From an uncultured Clostridia bacterium (GTDB taxonomy: Bacteria; Bacillota; Clostridia; Christensenellales; CAG-917), in the NCBI GenBank assembly GCA_946056785.1, contig CAMGKS010000089.1, positions 1-5,446 on the forward strand: a stretch of DNA of 5,446 nucleotides. Direction: 5' to 3'. Both the position numbers and the translations under genes were made by a program. A model generated the notes under the pieces. That model was given only the letters and a program-made list of their open reading frames with translations, was not told the origin of the DNA and made no database searches. This document shows, piece after piece, positions 1 to 5,446 of the stretch (positions are counted from its first letter, which is position 1; each line of letters opens with the position of its first letter).

Positions 1-42
1 ATAACATAAATACGGCGTTTTAAGCCTATAGACAATAACTTG

Positions 43-48
43 AAAAGG
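43..48 (+). promoter_or_regulatory. Ribosome binding site of the giant surface lipoprotein gene
   Basis: AAAAGG lies 7 bases before the ATG at 56, a normal Shine-Dalgarno spacing. A second AAGG at 50-53 is only 2 bases from the ATG and is too close to serve. The site supports the start at 56, as does the textbook lipoprotein signal peptide that begins there. The rest of positions 1-42 shows no convincing promoter, and the true upstream context is outside the window. Confidence 0.7.
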
Positions 49-55
49 TAAGGCA

Positions 56-133
56 ATGAAGAAGAAAAACTTATTTATCAATCTGGTTTTGCTGACGCTT
101 ATCGTTTCTCTTTCCGTGATGCTGGTTGCGTGT
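56..133 (+). other. Lipoprotein signal peptide and lipobox
   Basis: Residues 2-4 are Lys-Lys-Lys, followed by a hydrophobic stretch at about 6-24. The lipobox Leu23-Val24-Ala25-Cys26 fits the [LVI]-[ASTVI]-[GAS]-C consensus for prolipoprotein diacylglyceryl transferase (Lgt) and signal peptidase II (Lsp). The mature protein would begin at Cys26, followed by Asn-Thr-Glu and a flexible Ser/Thr/Glu linker, as is usual for Gram-positive surface lipoproteins. Confidence 0.9.
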
Positions 134-3100
134 AACACCGAAACCTCGTCAGACACTGAAAGCGAATCGTCAAGCGTTACAATCAATTACACGGAAGGGC
201 TATTAATCGACAACTCCGATTTTGTCGTTGCAAATACGTCCGCAAGTTATCCTCGTACGGCGGGAAAATGGACGGGAGCGGCATTCTCGACAAGCGTCTA
301 CCCTACCGGAGTTACGGCGGGTATAATCGACGTTTCGACCGATTTATACGAAGCCAACAAATCGACTTGGGATAATCTTTCCAATCCGGGAAAGGCAGAA
401 GGTTCGGAAGACGACCGTATGCTTATGATTTATATGCCGAAAAAAGCAGACTCGTCCGATACCAAGCACGGCAACACAGCTTACGGCTATACTTCAAATT
501 CTTTCACAATCAAGAAAAACACCTATTACAAATTCAGCGTATCCGTCAAAACGGTTAACCTTGACGGCGGCACAAATAAGGGAGCAAGAATTTATCTTTC
601 TTCAAGCGGTTATGCAGAATTTGCAAGCATAAATACAAACGGCGAATGGACAACGTACACGGCTTATATCGAAGGCAGCCAATCGGCAGACAGCACTTTA
701 ACCGTTAATCTTTCGCTCGGATACTATTCTTCGAGCATTCCGGCGGCACAGCTTACAAGCGGATATGCTTTCTTCGACAACGTTACGCTTGAAAAGATGA
801 CGGAAAAAGACGGCAAAACTCCTGCCGAACAATTTCAGGCAGCAACCGTTTCGGAACAGACAAAGAAAATCACCTATTTCGTTCCTAACGGCGAATTCGA
901 TTACGGAACTTTGGCAAGCGGCTCGTCAAGCGCGCTTCCGTCCCTTTGGACAGCGGTGACCGGCGGAAGCAACACTTCTTTCTCCGCCCCTACCACCTAC
1001 CGCTATAACGGTATAGTCGATACGGGCGAAACGGAGTTCGCCGATTTGCAAAGCAAGCTCGGCACTTCCAGATATATCTACACAAAATACAAAACGATAA
1101 CCGCCGACGCTTATGAAGCTCTGTCCGCCGAAGACAAAGCAAATTACGCTCTTGTCGCAGGTACGTCCGTATACAGAGAAATCACGGATACCGACGGCGT
1201 CACCGCAGTCAACTATTATTCTATGGTAACGAATCCGGGCACGCCTGTCGGTTCTTCGTCAAAAGTTTATATGTTGTCTAACACGTACATGACGGCACAA
1301 GGCATAAAATCAAATACGCCTATAGTCGTTGAAAAAGGCAGCTATACGAAAATTTCGGTTTCCGTTTTCACGCAACACGTATTCGGTGCGGGCGTATCTA
1401 TAAGACTTAGCGGAAATGGAGACGACTTTGCTTTCGAAAACATTTCAAAGCCTTCGACCGCTCTTGAAATTGTTGCCGACAAAGAAATAGAAACCTATCA
1501 GGTAATAAGCAACGGTACCACAACCTACTACAACAGCAACGGCGAAGTCGTTCCTGAAAGTTACTATGCCGACAGAGCAGGCTCGACGGGCGGTTGGGTA
1601 ACGTATTCGTTCATCATCAAAGGCAACGCCTATATGGACACAAGTTTCAACATGGAATTGTGGCTCGGTACGGGCGATACAAGCGAAAACACGGAAAAAA
1701 CAATTTCTTCATTCTCTTCAACAGGTTACAGCTCTAAAACGGATTTTAAAACGTATACATCCGACGGTACGTTCTCGAAAGGCTGGGCTTTCTTCGACGG
1801 CGTCAGCGTATCGAAAGTAACGGAAGCGGAATATAACGCAATAAGCGGAACGGCTCTCACCTACAACTCGACGAAAAACGAAAGAATCGTTGACGGCTCG
1901 AGCACTTCAGCTAAAATCGATCTTTCGACGGCAAACGGACTTAGCTTAAACTCCGACTTTGCAGCCGCAACGCATAGCGTCGGCAACGTAAACTTCGACC
2001 AAAAAACACTCGGCACTCCTGACAACTGGACGACAAACATCACGGACGGAAAAGTCGACGGCGTTTTCCTTTCCGAAGATACGGTTGCAGGTACCGTTGA
2101 CGTTAACAGCTTCGATTTCAACTCGCTTAACCTTACAAACCCTAAACTTCCTTACGATTTCGGTTCAAGCAATATTTTTATGGTCTACTCGCCTGCAAAC
2201 GAGAAATACACCTTAAAGAGTTCGAGCTTTATGCTCACGCAAAACAACTGTTACCGCATTTCGGTTTGGCTTAAAACCGAAAACGCTTCAAGCGGTATAA
2301 GAGTAAGCCTTGTCAACGCCGATACCGACGAAGTTTTGAAATCGTCATCGGTAATAAACAGCGACGACGTCGACAACGAATACAACAACGGCTGGATTGA
2401 CTTTTCTTTCATAATCCGCGGTTATTCGGACAAGACAATAAACGCCGCTCTCCTTTTAGAATACGGCTACGGCACGAGATGGAATGCGTCAACCCTTAAC
2501 AGCGGAGCAGGATATTTCGCAAACGCAAGCGTCGTCAATATTCCGCTTTCCACCTACACTACTCTTTCAAGCTCGTCGACTTATTCGACAAGTCAGAGCT
2601 ATGAGACAACGGAAACCGGCAAAACAATAGCAAACGGTTCGTTCGGCTTGTATGACCTCAGCAAAACCGAAGGTATGGTTGACGGAAACCTCTCAAACGA
2701 CGTAGGTTATGCCAAAAACTGGACTTTAAGCGACAACAAAATCTCAGACGTCAAAGCAGGTATTATTAAATTCAATACGTCAGACGGAATCAACTTTACC
2801 GTCAATGCCGGAAGTCAGATTGCAAATCTTATTGCAGCATATCCGTCCCTTGCAACTTTAGGAAACGTTTCGGCAAGCATATACGACAGTTGGCTTATAC
2901 CAAACGGCGGCCCAAGTGCATTGCTTATTGCCGACACCCATGCGTCCGAAAAATATGCGGTCGGATATGAATCTGATTCAATAAGTTTAAGTGCAAACTC
3001 ATATTATAAAATAAGCGTCTTTGCGTATGCCGACGCAGGCGTTCAATACAGCTTATATCTTGACAGCGAAAACACCGTTACAAACTATTTTGACGAAGCT

Positions 3101-4570
3101 CCTGCAATAAAAACGGTTAAATCTGCATCCGGATGGACGGAATACGTATTCTACGTCGAAGTCGGTTTGAGCAGCGTTTCGCTCAACCTCGACTTATGGC
3201 TGGGAGCAAACACCGAAATATTCAGCTTTGCCGACGCCAACGACGCAAAATCCGGCGGATACGTCGTATTTGATTCGGCAGTGTGTTCTGCAATTAACGC
3301 AGAAGAATTCGCCACAGTAGCACAAAACGAAAACACTCGCAAAATGTCCTTCCTTACGGACGGATTCGACGCTCCTTCAACAAATGCGGAAAGCAAATCT
3401 ACTCTTTCAACCGCTACCGGTTGGACGGGAACCGCAGGCGAAAACTGCGTCAAAGCTAACACCAAATCCGGCATTTACTATTATTCCGGAATTTACGGCG
3501 ACTATGAAATAAGCGACTTGTTCGGCATCAACCTTACGGGTAAGATAAACCTTACAAGCGGTACGCATTATAAAAACGCGTCTTTAGCAAACGACTATAT
3601 TTTGATTTCCGACACAACCGGAAAACTTTACAGCGATTCGGCTTGCACGAATCTTGCCGATAACGGAATTTATTACAAAAAGTCGGAAAGCGAAATAATT
3701 ACTCTTGCCACAACGACCGACAACGAGGACAATTCCGTTCTTGCCAAATACGAACTTAATACGGAAGAACGTGAAGCTTCGTTCATCGAATACTCAAAAC
3801 TTGCAACGCACAACGGTAAATATGCTCTTGCAATAAACAACGTTGCCGAAAGCTCATATTACTATACAAGCTCGAGCTACACTCTCCCAAAAGAAAGCAC
3901 GTACAAAATTTCAGTATTCGTCAAAACAGATATGCTTGACGAAGGAAAAGGTGCGTTCGTTAAACTTACCGCAAGCGGACTCGATTATGCAGACCGCAAA
4001 AAGACTTTCTCGAAAATCGCCGATACGGATTGGACGGAATATTGCTTCTATATCAAAACCGCAGATACAGACCTTAGCGGAATTACGATTTCTCTCGGTT
4101 TAGGCGAAGTAGACGACGAAGACAATCCTACGCTCACGACAAAAGGTTATGCTCTTTTCGATGATTTTAAAATCGAAAAAATCAGCGAAACCGTTTACGA
4201 TGCGGCAGCGGAAGGAACGAGTCTCATTAAACTCGAAGCAAAAGACTCGGATATTACGATAGGCGGCGACGATACTGACGACGATGTGACGGAATATAAA
4301 CCTGACCTTACCTACTTGTGGTGGATGATTCCTACAATCATTCTTGCAGTTGCTGTAATTATCGTTTTCATAGTGTTCCTTGTCAGAAAGTTCAAAGCAA
4401 AACATCCTAAGAAACAAGATGTCGAAGCTAATTATGAAACGGATGCAACGTCAAGCGAAGCCATCGAACGTAAACAGGAAGTTTATAAAGACAGTTTCGA
4501 TGAAAGCAATGGCGCCGTTGTAGAACAAAAGAAAAATAAGGATAAGAAAAAAGATAAAAACTCAAAATAA
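56..4570 (+). CDS. Giant surface lipoprotein with five tandem carbohydrate-binding-like modules and a C-terminal transmembrane anchor
   Basis: This 1504-residue protein is not one I recognise by name. Seen directly: a lipoprotein signal peptide (lipobox LVAC, Cys26), a Ser/Thr/Glu-rich linker (27-45), five divergent tandem modules (about 49-248, 273-588, 629-829, 856-1080, 1096-1376), an acidic linker with a DDTDDD stretch (about 1403-1413), one hydrophobic helix (1421-1443) and a Lys-rich tail (1444-1504). Each module opens with an N-[GS]-x-F-like motif and closes with a GYaxFDxV-like strand. This is the pattern of galactose-binding-like jelly rolls such as the CBM4/9/22 group, so binding of extracellular or cell-wall glycans is a reasonable inference. 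No hydrolase, peptidase or LPXTG motif is visible. The protein should be exported by Sec, lipidated at Cys26 and held on the outer face of the membrane, with the tail in the cytoplasm. The gene is followed directly by a terminator and appears to be the last or only gene of its transcript. The reading frame is sound; the function is uncertain. Confidence 0.95.
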   Translation: MKKKNLFINLVLLTLIVSLSVMLVACNTETSSDTESESSSVTINYTEGLLIDNSDFVVANTSASYPRTAGKWTGAAFSTSVYPTGVTAGIIDVSTDLYEANKSTWDNLSNPGKAEGSEDDRMLMIYMPKKADSSDTKHGNTAYGYTSNSFTIKKNTYYKFSVSVKTVNLDGGTNKGARIYLSSSGYAEFASINTNGEWTTYTAYIEGSQSADSTLTVNLSLGYYSSSIPAAQLTSGYAFFDNVTLEKMTEKDGKTPAEQFQAATVSEQTKKITYFVPNGEFDYGTLASGSSSALPSLWTAVTGGSNTSFSAPTTYRYNGIVDTGETEFADLQSKLGTSRYIYTKYKTITADAYEALSAEDKANYALVAGTSVYREITDTDGVTAVNYYSMVTNPGTPVGSSSKVYMLSNTYMTAQGIKSNTPIVVEKGSYTKISVSVFTQHVFGAGVSIRLSGNGDDFAFENISKPSTALEIVADKEIETYQVISNGTTTYYNSNGEVVPESYYADRAGSTGGWVTYSFIIKGNAYMDTSFNMELWLGTGDTSENTEKTISSFSSTGYSSKTDFKTYTSDGTFSKGWAFFDGVSVSKVTEAEYNAISGTALTYNSTKNERIVDGSSTSAKIDLSTANGLSLNSDFAAATHSVGNVNFDQKTLGTPDNWTTNITDGKVDGVFLSEDTVAGTVDVNSFDFNSLNLTNPKLPYDFGSSNIFMVYSPANEKYTLKSSSFMLTQNNCYRISVWLKTENASSGIRVSLVNADTDEVLKSSSVINSDDVDNEYNNGWIDFSFIIRGYSDKTINAALLLEYGYGTRWNASTLNSGAGYFANASVVNIPLSTYTTLSSSSTYSTSQSYETTETGKTIANGSFGLYDLSKTEGMVDGNLSNDVGYAKNWTLSDNKISDVKAGIIKFNTSDGINFTVNAGSQIANLIAAYPSLATLGNVSASIYDSWLIPNGGPSALLIADTHASEKYAVGYESDSISLSANSYYKISVFAYADAGVQYSLYLDSENTVTNYFDEAPAIKTVKSASGWTEYVFYVEVGLSSVSLNLDLWLGANTEIFSFADANDAKSGGYVVFDSAVCSAINAEEFATVAQNENTRKMSFLTDGFDAPSTNAESKSTLSTATGWTGTAGENCVKANTKSGIYYYSGIYGDYEISDLFGINLTGKINLTSGTHYKNASLANDYILISDTTGKLYSDSACTNLADNGIYYKKSESEIITLATTTDNEDNSVLAKYELNTEEREASFIEYSKLATHNGKYALAINNVAESSYYYTSSSYTLPKESTYKISVFVKTDMLDEGKGAFVKLTASGLDYADRKKTFSKIADTDWTEYCFYIKTADTDLSGITISLGLGEVDDEDNPTLTTKGYALFDDFKIEKISETVYDAAAEGTSLIKLEAKDSDITIGGDDTDDDVTEYKPDLTYLWWMIPTIILAVAVIIVFIVFLVRKFKAKHPKKQDVEANYETDATSSEAIERKQEVYKDSFDESNGAVVEQKKNKDKKKDKNSK
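200..4183 (+). repeat. Five tandem protein modules of a jelly-roll, carbohydrate-binding-like type
   Basis: The repeat is visible at protein level. Opening motif: N53-S-D-F, N278-G-E-F, N632-S-D-F, N860-G-S-F and a weaker T1101-D-G-F. Next comes a Trp (W72, W298, W658, W889, W1123). Then a core strand of the type Y-x-[KR]-[IF]-S-V (Y158, Y430, Y733, Y984, Y1283), followed by an x-x-W-x-x-[YF] strand (W198, W514, W780, W1027, W1326). The closing motif is G-Y/W-x-x-F-D (D241, D581, D1073, D1369; module 3 has Ala822 at this place). Core-Tyr to Trp distances are 40, 84, 47, 43 and 43 residues, and Trp to Asp distances are 43, 67, 42, 46 and 43, so modules 1, 3, 4 and 5 keep almost the same spacing. 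The order NxxF, Trp, strands, FDxV is typical of CBM4/9-like domains. The fold assignment is inference from this pattern. DNA identity between copies is low, so the duplications are old. Confidence 0.8.
4316..4567 (+). other. C-terminal transmembrane helix and Lys-rich cytoplasmic tail of the surface lipoprotein
   Basis: Residues 1421-1443 run from Leu-Trp-Trp-Met-Ile-Pro through an uninterrupted Ile/Val/Phe/Leu stretch and end at Arg1444-Lys1445. The basic flank predicts that the C-terminus faces the cytoplasm. The 61-residue tail has a mixed acidic and polar middle and ends in a Lys/Asp run (about 1493-1504). A sorting signal (LPXTG, PEP-CTERM or similar) normally ends within a few basic residues of the helix. 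A tail this long and the lack of a recognisable sortase motif argue for a permanent membrane anchor instead. Confidence 0.85.
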
Positions 4571-4602
4571 CGTCTGATTATCTTTAAAACGTAACTATTA
4601 AT

Positions 4603-4635
4603 AAAAAGCAATGCGTAAACCGCATTGCTTTTTTT
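4603..4635 (+). terminator. Strong Rho-independent terminator after the surface lipoprotein gene
   Basis: A perfect 13-bp stem pairs 4603-4615 with 4621-4633 around a 5-base loop (TAAAC). Its core is GCAATGCG/CGCATTGC, and a run of seven T follows on the plus strand (4629-4635). It starts 32 bases after the stop codon. The left arm begins with five A, so the same hairpin could also end transcripts coming from the minus strand, though less efficiently. Confidence 0.93.
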
Positions 4636-4700
4636 CTCTTATAATCGATCGCTCCGTTTTAAAATGCTTTAAATCATTTGCGGCATTAAAAATTTTTTCG

Positions 4701-4835
4701 TCATTTAGCAGTCACCGTAGCTTTTTCTTTTTCCTTCGCTTTATCTTTTTCTTCCCATTATGATTTATATCGTTTTAAAATTATTTTTCCCATACGCATA
4801 GCCGCGGCAAATTCAAACCGGCACGAAACGACGTA
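4701..4835 (-). pseudogene. Possible decayed remnant of a minus-strand gene (Lys/Glu-rich C-terminal end)
   Basis: Read on the minus strand, one frame from about 4835 down to the TGA at 4701-4703 looks protein-like. A segment ending in MRMGKIILKRYKS (Met codon at 4797-4799) runs into an in-frame TAA (4760-4758). The same frame then continues as an 18-codon Lys/Glu-rich stretch, with WEEKDKAKEKEK followed by ATVTAK and a stop. GC is higher in 4791-4835 than in the surrounding gap. The terminator hairpin lies downstream of this stop on the same strand, as it would for a real gene end. There is no good start codon or ribosome site, and upstream the frame enters the AT-rich repeat and stops at 4877-4875. 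A chance reading of purine-rich DNA remains quite possible. Confidence 0.2.
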
Positions 4836-4842
4836 AAATATT

Positions 4843-4945
4843 AGCAAACAATAAAATAATTCAGCAAACAAAATTTATATATCAATTAAGCGAACAATAA
4901 ATTTATATATAAATTAAACGAACAATATTTACTTAATAATAAATT
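4843..4945. repeat. Degenerate AT-rich tandem repeat, unit about 26-29 bp
   Basis: Units begin AGCAAACAA (4843), AGCAAACAA (4863), AGCGAACAA (4889) and AACGAACAA (4917). Units 2 and 3 share a TTTATATAT core followed by AATTA, and unit 4 is more diverged and runs to about 4945. The first copy is shorter, about 20 bases. The array ends about 70-100 bases before the LysM gene. It could be simple replication slippage in non-coding DNA or an AT-rich element upstream of a promoter. Nothing in the sequence decides between these. Confidence 0.65.
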
Positions 4946-5043
4946 GAAATTCTGCCTTTTACTAAATTGCGTATTTTGCATTTTCCGCTAAAACCTAATT
5001 AACATTAAATTCTAAAATGCAAAGCAAAATCATACATTTCACT

Positions 5044-5322
5044 ATGATAGTTTATAAAGTAAAAAAAGACGACACCCTATTAAATATTGCCAGACGTTTT
5101 AAAACGACCGTCGCAAAAATCAAAGAATTAAATAAAATCGAAACCGTTCGCTTCGGAGAAAGGATAATTATCGAACAATCGGACGGACGGAAAGAATACA
5201 CCGTAGGTCCGTTTGAAACTCTTGCAACGATTGCAAAAAAATTCGGCACGACGGAAACCGACCTTAAAAAAATGAACGGCAACGAAGTTAAAATCGGCGA
5301 GAAAATAAACATTCCAATATGA
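5044..5322 (+). CDS. Small two-LysM-domain protein without a signal peptide
   Basis: From the ATG at 5044 the protein is 92 residues and is made of two LysM domains. The first runs from Tyr4 (YKVKKDDTLLNIARRF, then LN at 29-30 and an FGERIII strand) to about residue 44. The second runs from Tyr52 (YTVGPFETLATIAKKF, MN at 77-78, IGEKINIPI) to the end. LysM binds N-acetylglucosamine-containing glycans, mainly peptidoglycan. There is no signal peptide or membrane helix, so the product should stay in the cytoplasm unless exported another way. An in-frame ATG at 5017 would add nine residues. Neither start has a clear Shine-Dalgarno site. I prefer 5044 because LysM domains commonly start this close to the N-terminus and the extra residues add no recognisable element. 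The stop overlaps the next start (ATGA, 5319-5322), pointing to translational coupling with the flippase-like gene. The second domain has Phe-Glu-Thr where Gly-Asp-Thr is usual. Confidence 0.88.
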   Translation: MIVYKVKKDDTLLNIARRFKTTVAKIKELNKIETVRFGERIIIEQSDGRKEYTVGPFETLATIAKKFGTTETDLKKMNGNEVKIGEKINIPI

Positions 5323-5446
5323 ACAGAACAGCAAATAACAAAATTTTTAAATCTGTTGCAATCGTAACCTTGTTTGCCGTTATGACAAGAGTGCTGTCTT
5401 TCCTTTTTAAAATCTATCTTTCGAGAGCATACGGAGCGGAGACGGT
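5319..5446 (+). CDS. SpoVB/MurJ-like oligosaccharide flippase, N-terminal part (cut by the window edge)
   Basis: Only the first 42 codons are present and the frame stays open to the end. After a short polar start (MNRTANNKIFK), residues about 12-31 form a first membrane helix containing the motif VMTRVLSFLFKIYLSRAYGAE. From memory, this matches the start of stage V sporulation protein B and its relatives in the MOP superfamily (T-R-x-L-x-F, then a basic residue, and R-x-x-G-x-E before the second helix). Such proteins flip lipid-linked sugar precursors, such as lipid II or polysaccharide units, across the membrane, and SpoVB is needed for spore cortex synthesis in Bacillus. The ATG overlaps the LysM stop by four bases (ATGA), so it is probably translated by reinitiation. 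With so little sequence, SpoVB cannot be told from MurJ or another polysaccharide flippase, so no gene symbol is given. Confidence 0.75.
   Translation, partial: MNRTANNKIFKSVAIVTLFAVMTRVLSFLFKIYLSRAYGAET

Larger units (their letters stand above)
4571..5016. other. AT-rich intergenic region without an intact gene
   Basis: This gap of about 446 bases separates the terminated surface-protein gene from the LysM gene. It holds the terminator, a possible minus-strand coding remnant (4701-4835) and a degenerate tandem repeat (4843-4945). The promoter of the LysM-flippase unit must lie here or be missing. A TTGAAA at 4944-4949 has no good -10 box at 16-18 bases, and the TATTTT at 4972-4977 is 22 bases away, so no promoter can be called. 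The decamer CGTTTTAAAA occurs at 4655-4664 and 4771-4780, and again inside the LysM gene at 5095-5104. In this base composition that is weak evidence of anything. Confidence 0.6.

Noticed and set aside
14..26. Short inverted repeat GGC...GCC before the giant gene
   Set aside because: Only about three base pairs form a stem around a seven-base loop, too weak for a terminator or riboswitch part.
3151..3474. 107-codon open frame on the minus strand inside the giant gene
   Set aside because: It lies wholly inside a much longer gene with a signal peptide and repeat structure, has no recognisable domain, and is what codon bias on the opposite strand produces. The same applies to the open frames at 1861-2121 (minus), 3843-4103 (plus) and 4100-4417 (minus).
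4316..4567. C-terminal helix as a sortase or exosortase-like sorting signal
   Set aside because: No LPXTG or other known sorting motif precedes the helix, and the 61-residue tail is far longer than the few basic residues of such signals.
4640..4645. TATAAT resembling a -10 box
   Set aside because: The position where its -35 box should lie falls inside the terminator hairpin and reads AAACCG. No gene starts nearby.
5095..5106. Perfect 12-bp palindrome CGTTTTAAAACG
   Set aside because: It falls inside the LysM coding sequence (Arg-Phe-Lys-Thr). The decamer also recurs at 4655 and 4771 but without symmetry, and it is easy to form in AT-rich DNA.
5052..5334. Minus-strand open frames across the LysM gene
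   Set aside because: They are antisense to two clear LysM domains and have no domain or ribosome site of their own.

Overview
The window looks like a chromosomal stretch from a Gram-positive, probably spore-forming Firmicute, most likely an uncultured Clostridia-type gut bacterium. This is inferred from three things: a lipobox lipoprotein with a Lys-rich signal peptide, a LysM gene joined to a gene that starts like SpoVB/MurJ-family flippases, and an AAAAGG-type ribosome binding site. No sequence comparison was possible, so the lineage is only a guess. Coding DNA has moderate GC, and the gap between the genes is strongly AT-rich.

Positions 1-4570 are almost entirely one plus-strand gene for a 1504-residue surface protein. 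It has a lipoprotein signal peptide (Cys26), five divergent tandem modules that look like carbohydrate-binding jelly-roll domains, a short acidic linker, one transmembrane helix near the C-terminus, and a 61-residue Lys-rich tail predicted to be cytoplasmic. There is no visible catalytic domain. A very strong intrinsic terminator at 4603-4635 ends its transcript, so nothing downstream in the window shares its mRNA.

Positions 4571-5016 hold no intact gene. They contain the terminator, a possible decayed minus-strand coding remnant (about 4701-4835), and a degenerate AT-rich tandem repeat with a unit of about 26-29 bp (4843-4945).

Positions 5017-5446 begin a second plus-strand unit. A small two-LysM protein with no signal peptide overlaps, by an ATGA junction, the start of a multi-pass membrane protein cut by the window edge. 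The start of that protein resembles SpoVB/MurJ-type (MOP superfamily) lipid-linked glycan flippases. The pair suggests cell-wall or spore-cortex work, but the role of the LysM protein is inferred.

No CRISPR array, tRNA, rRNA, transposase or toxin-antitoxin pair was seen. The most unusual item is the giant surface protein, which appears to be tethered to the membrane at both ends.
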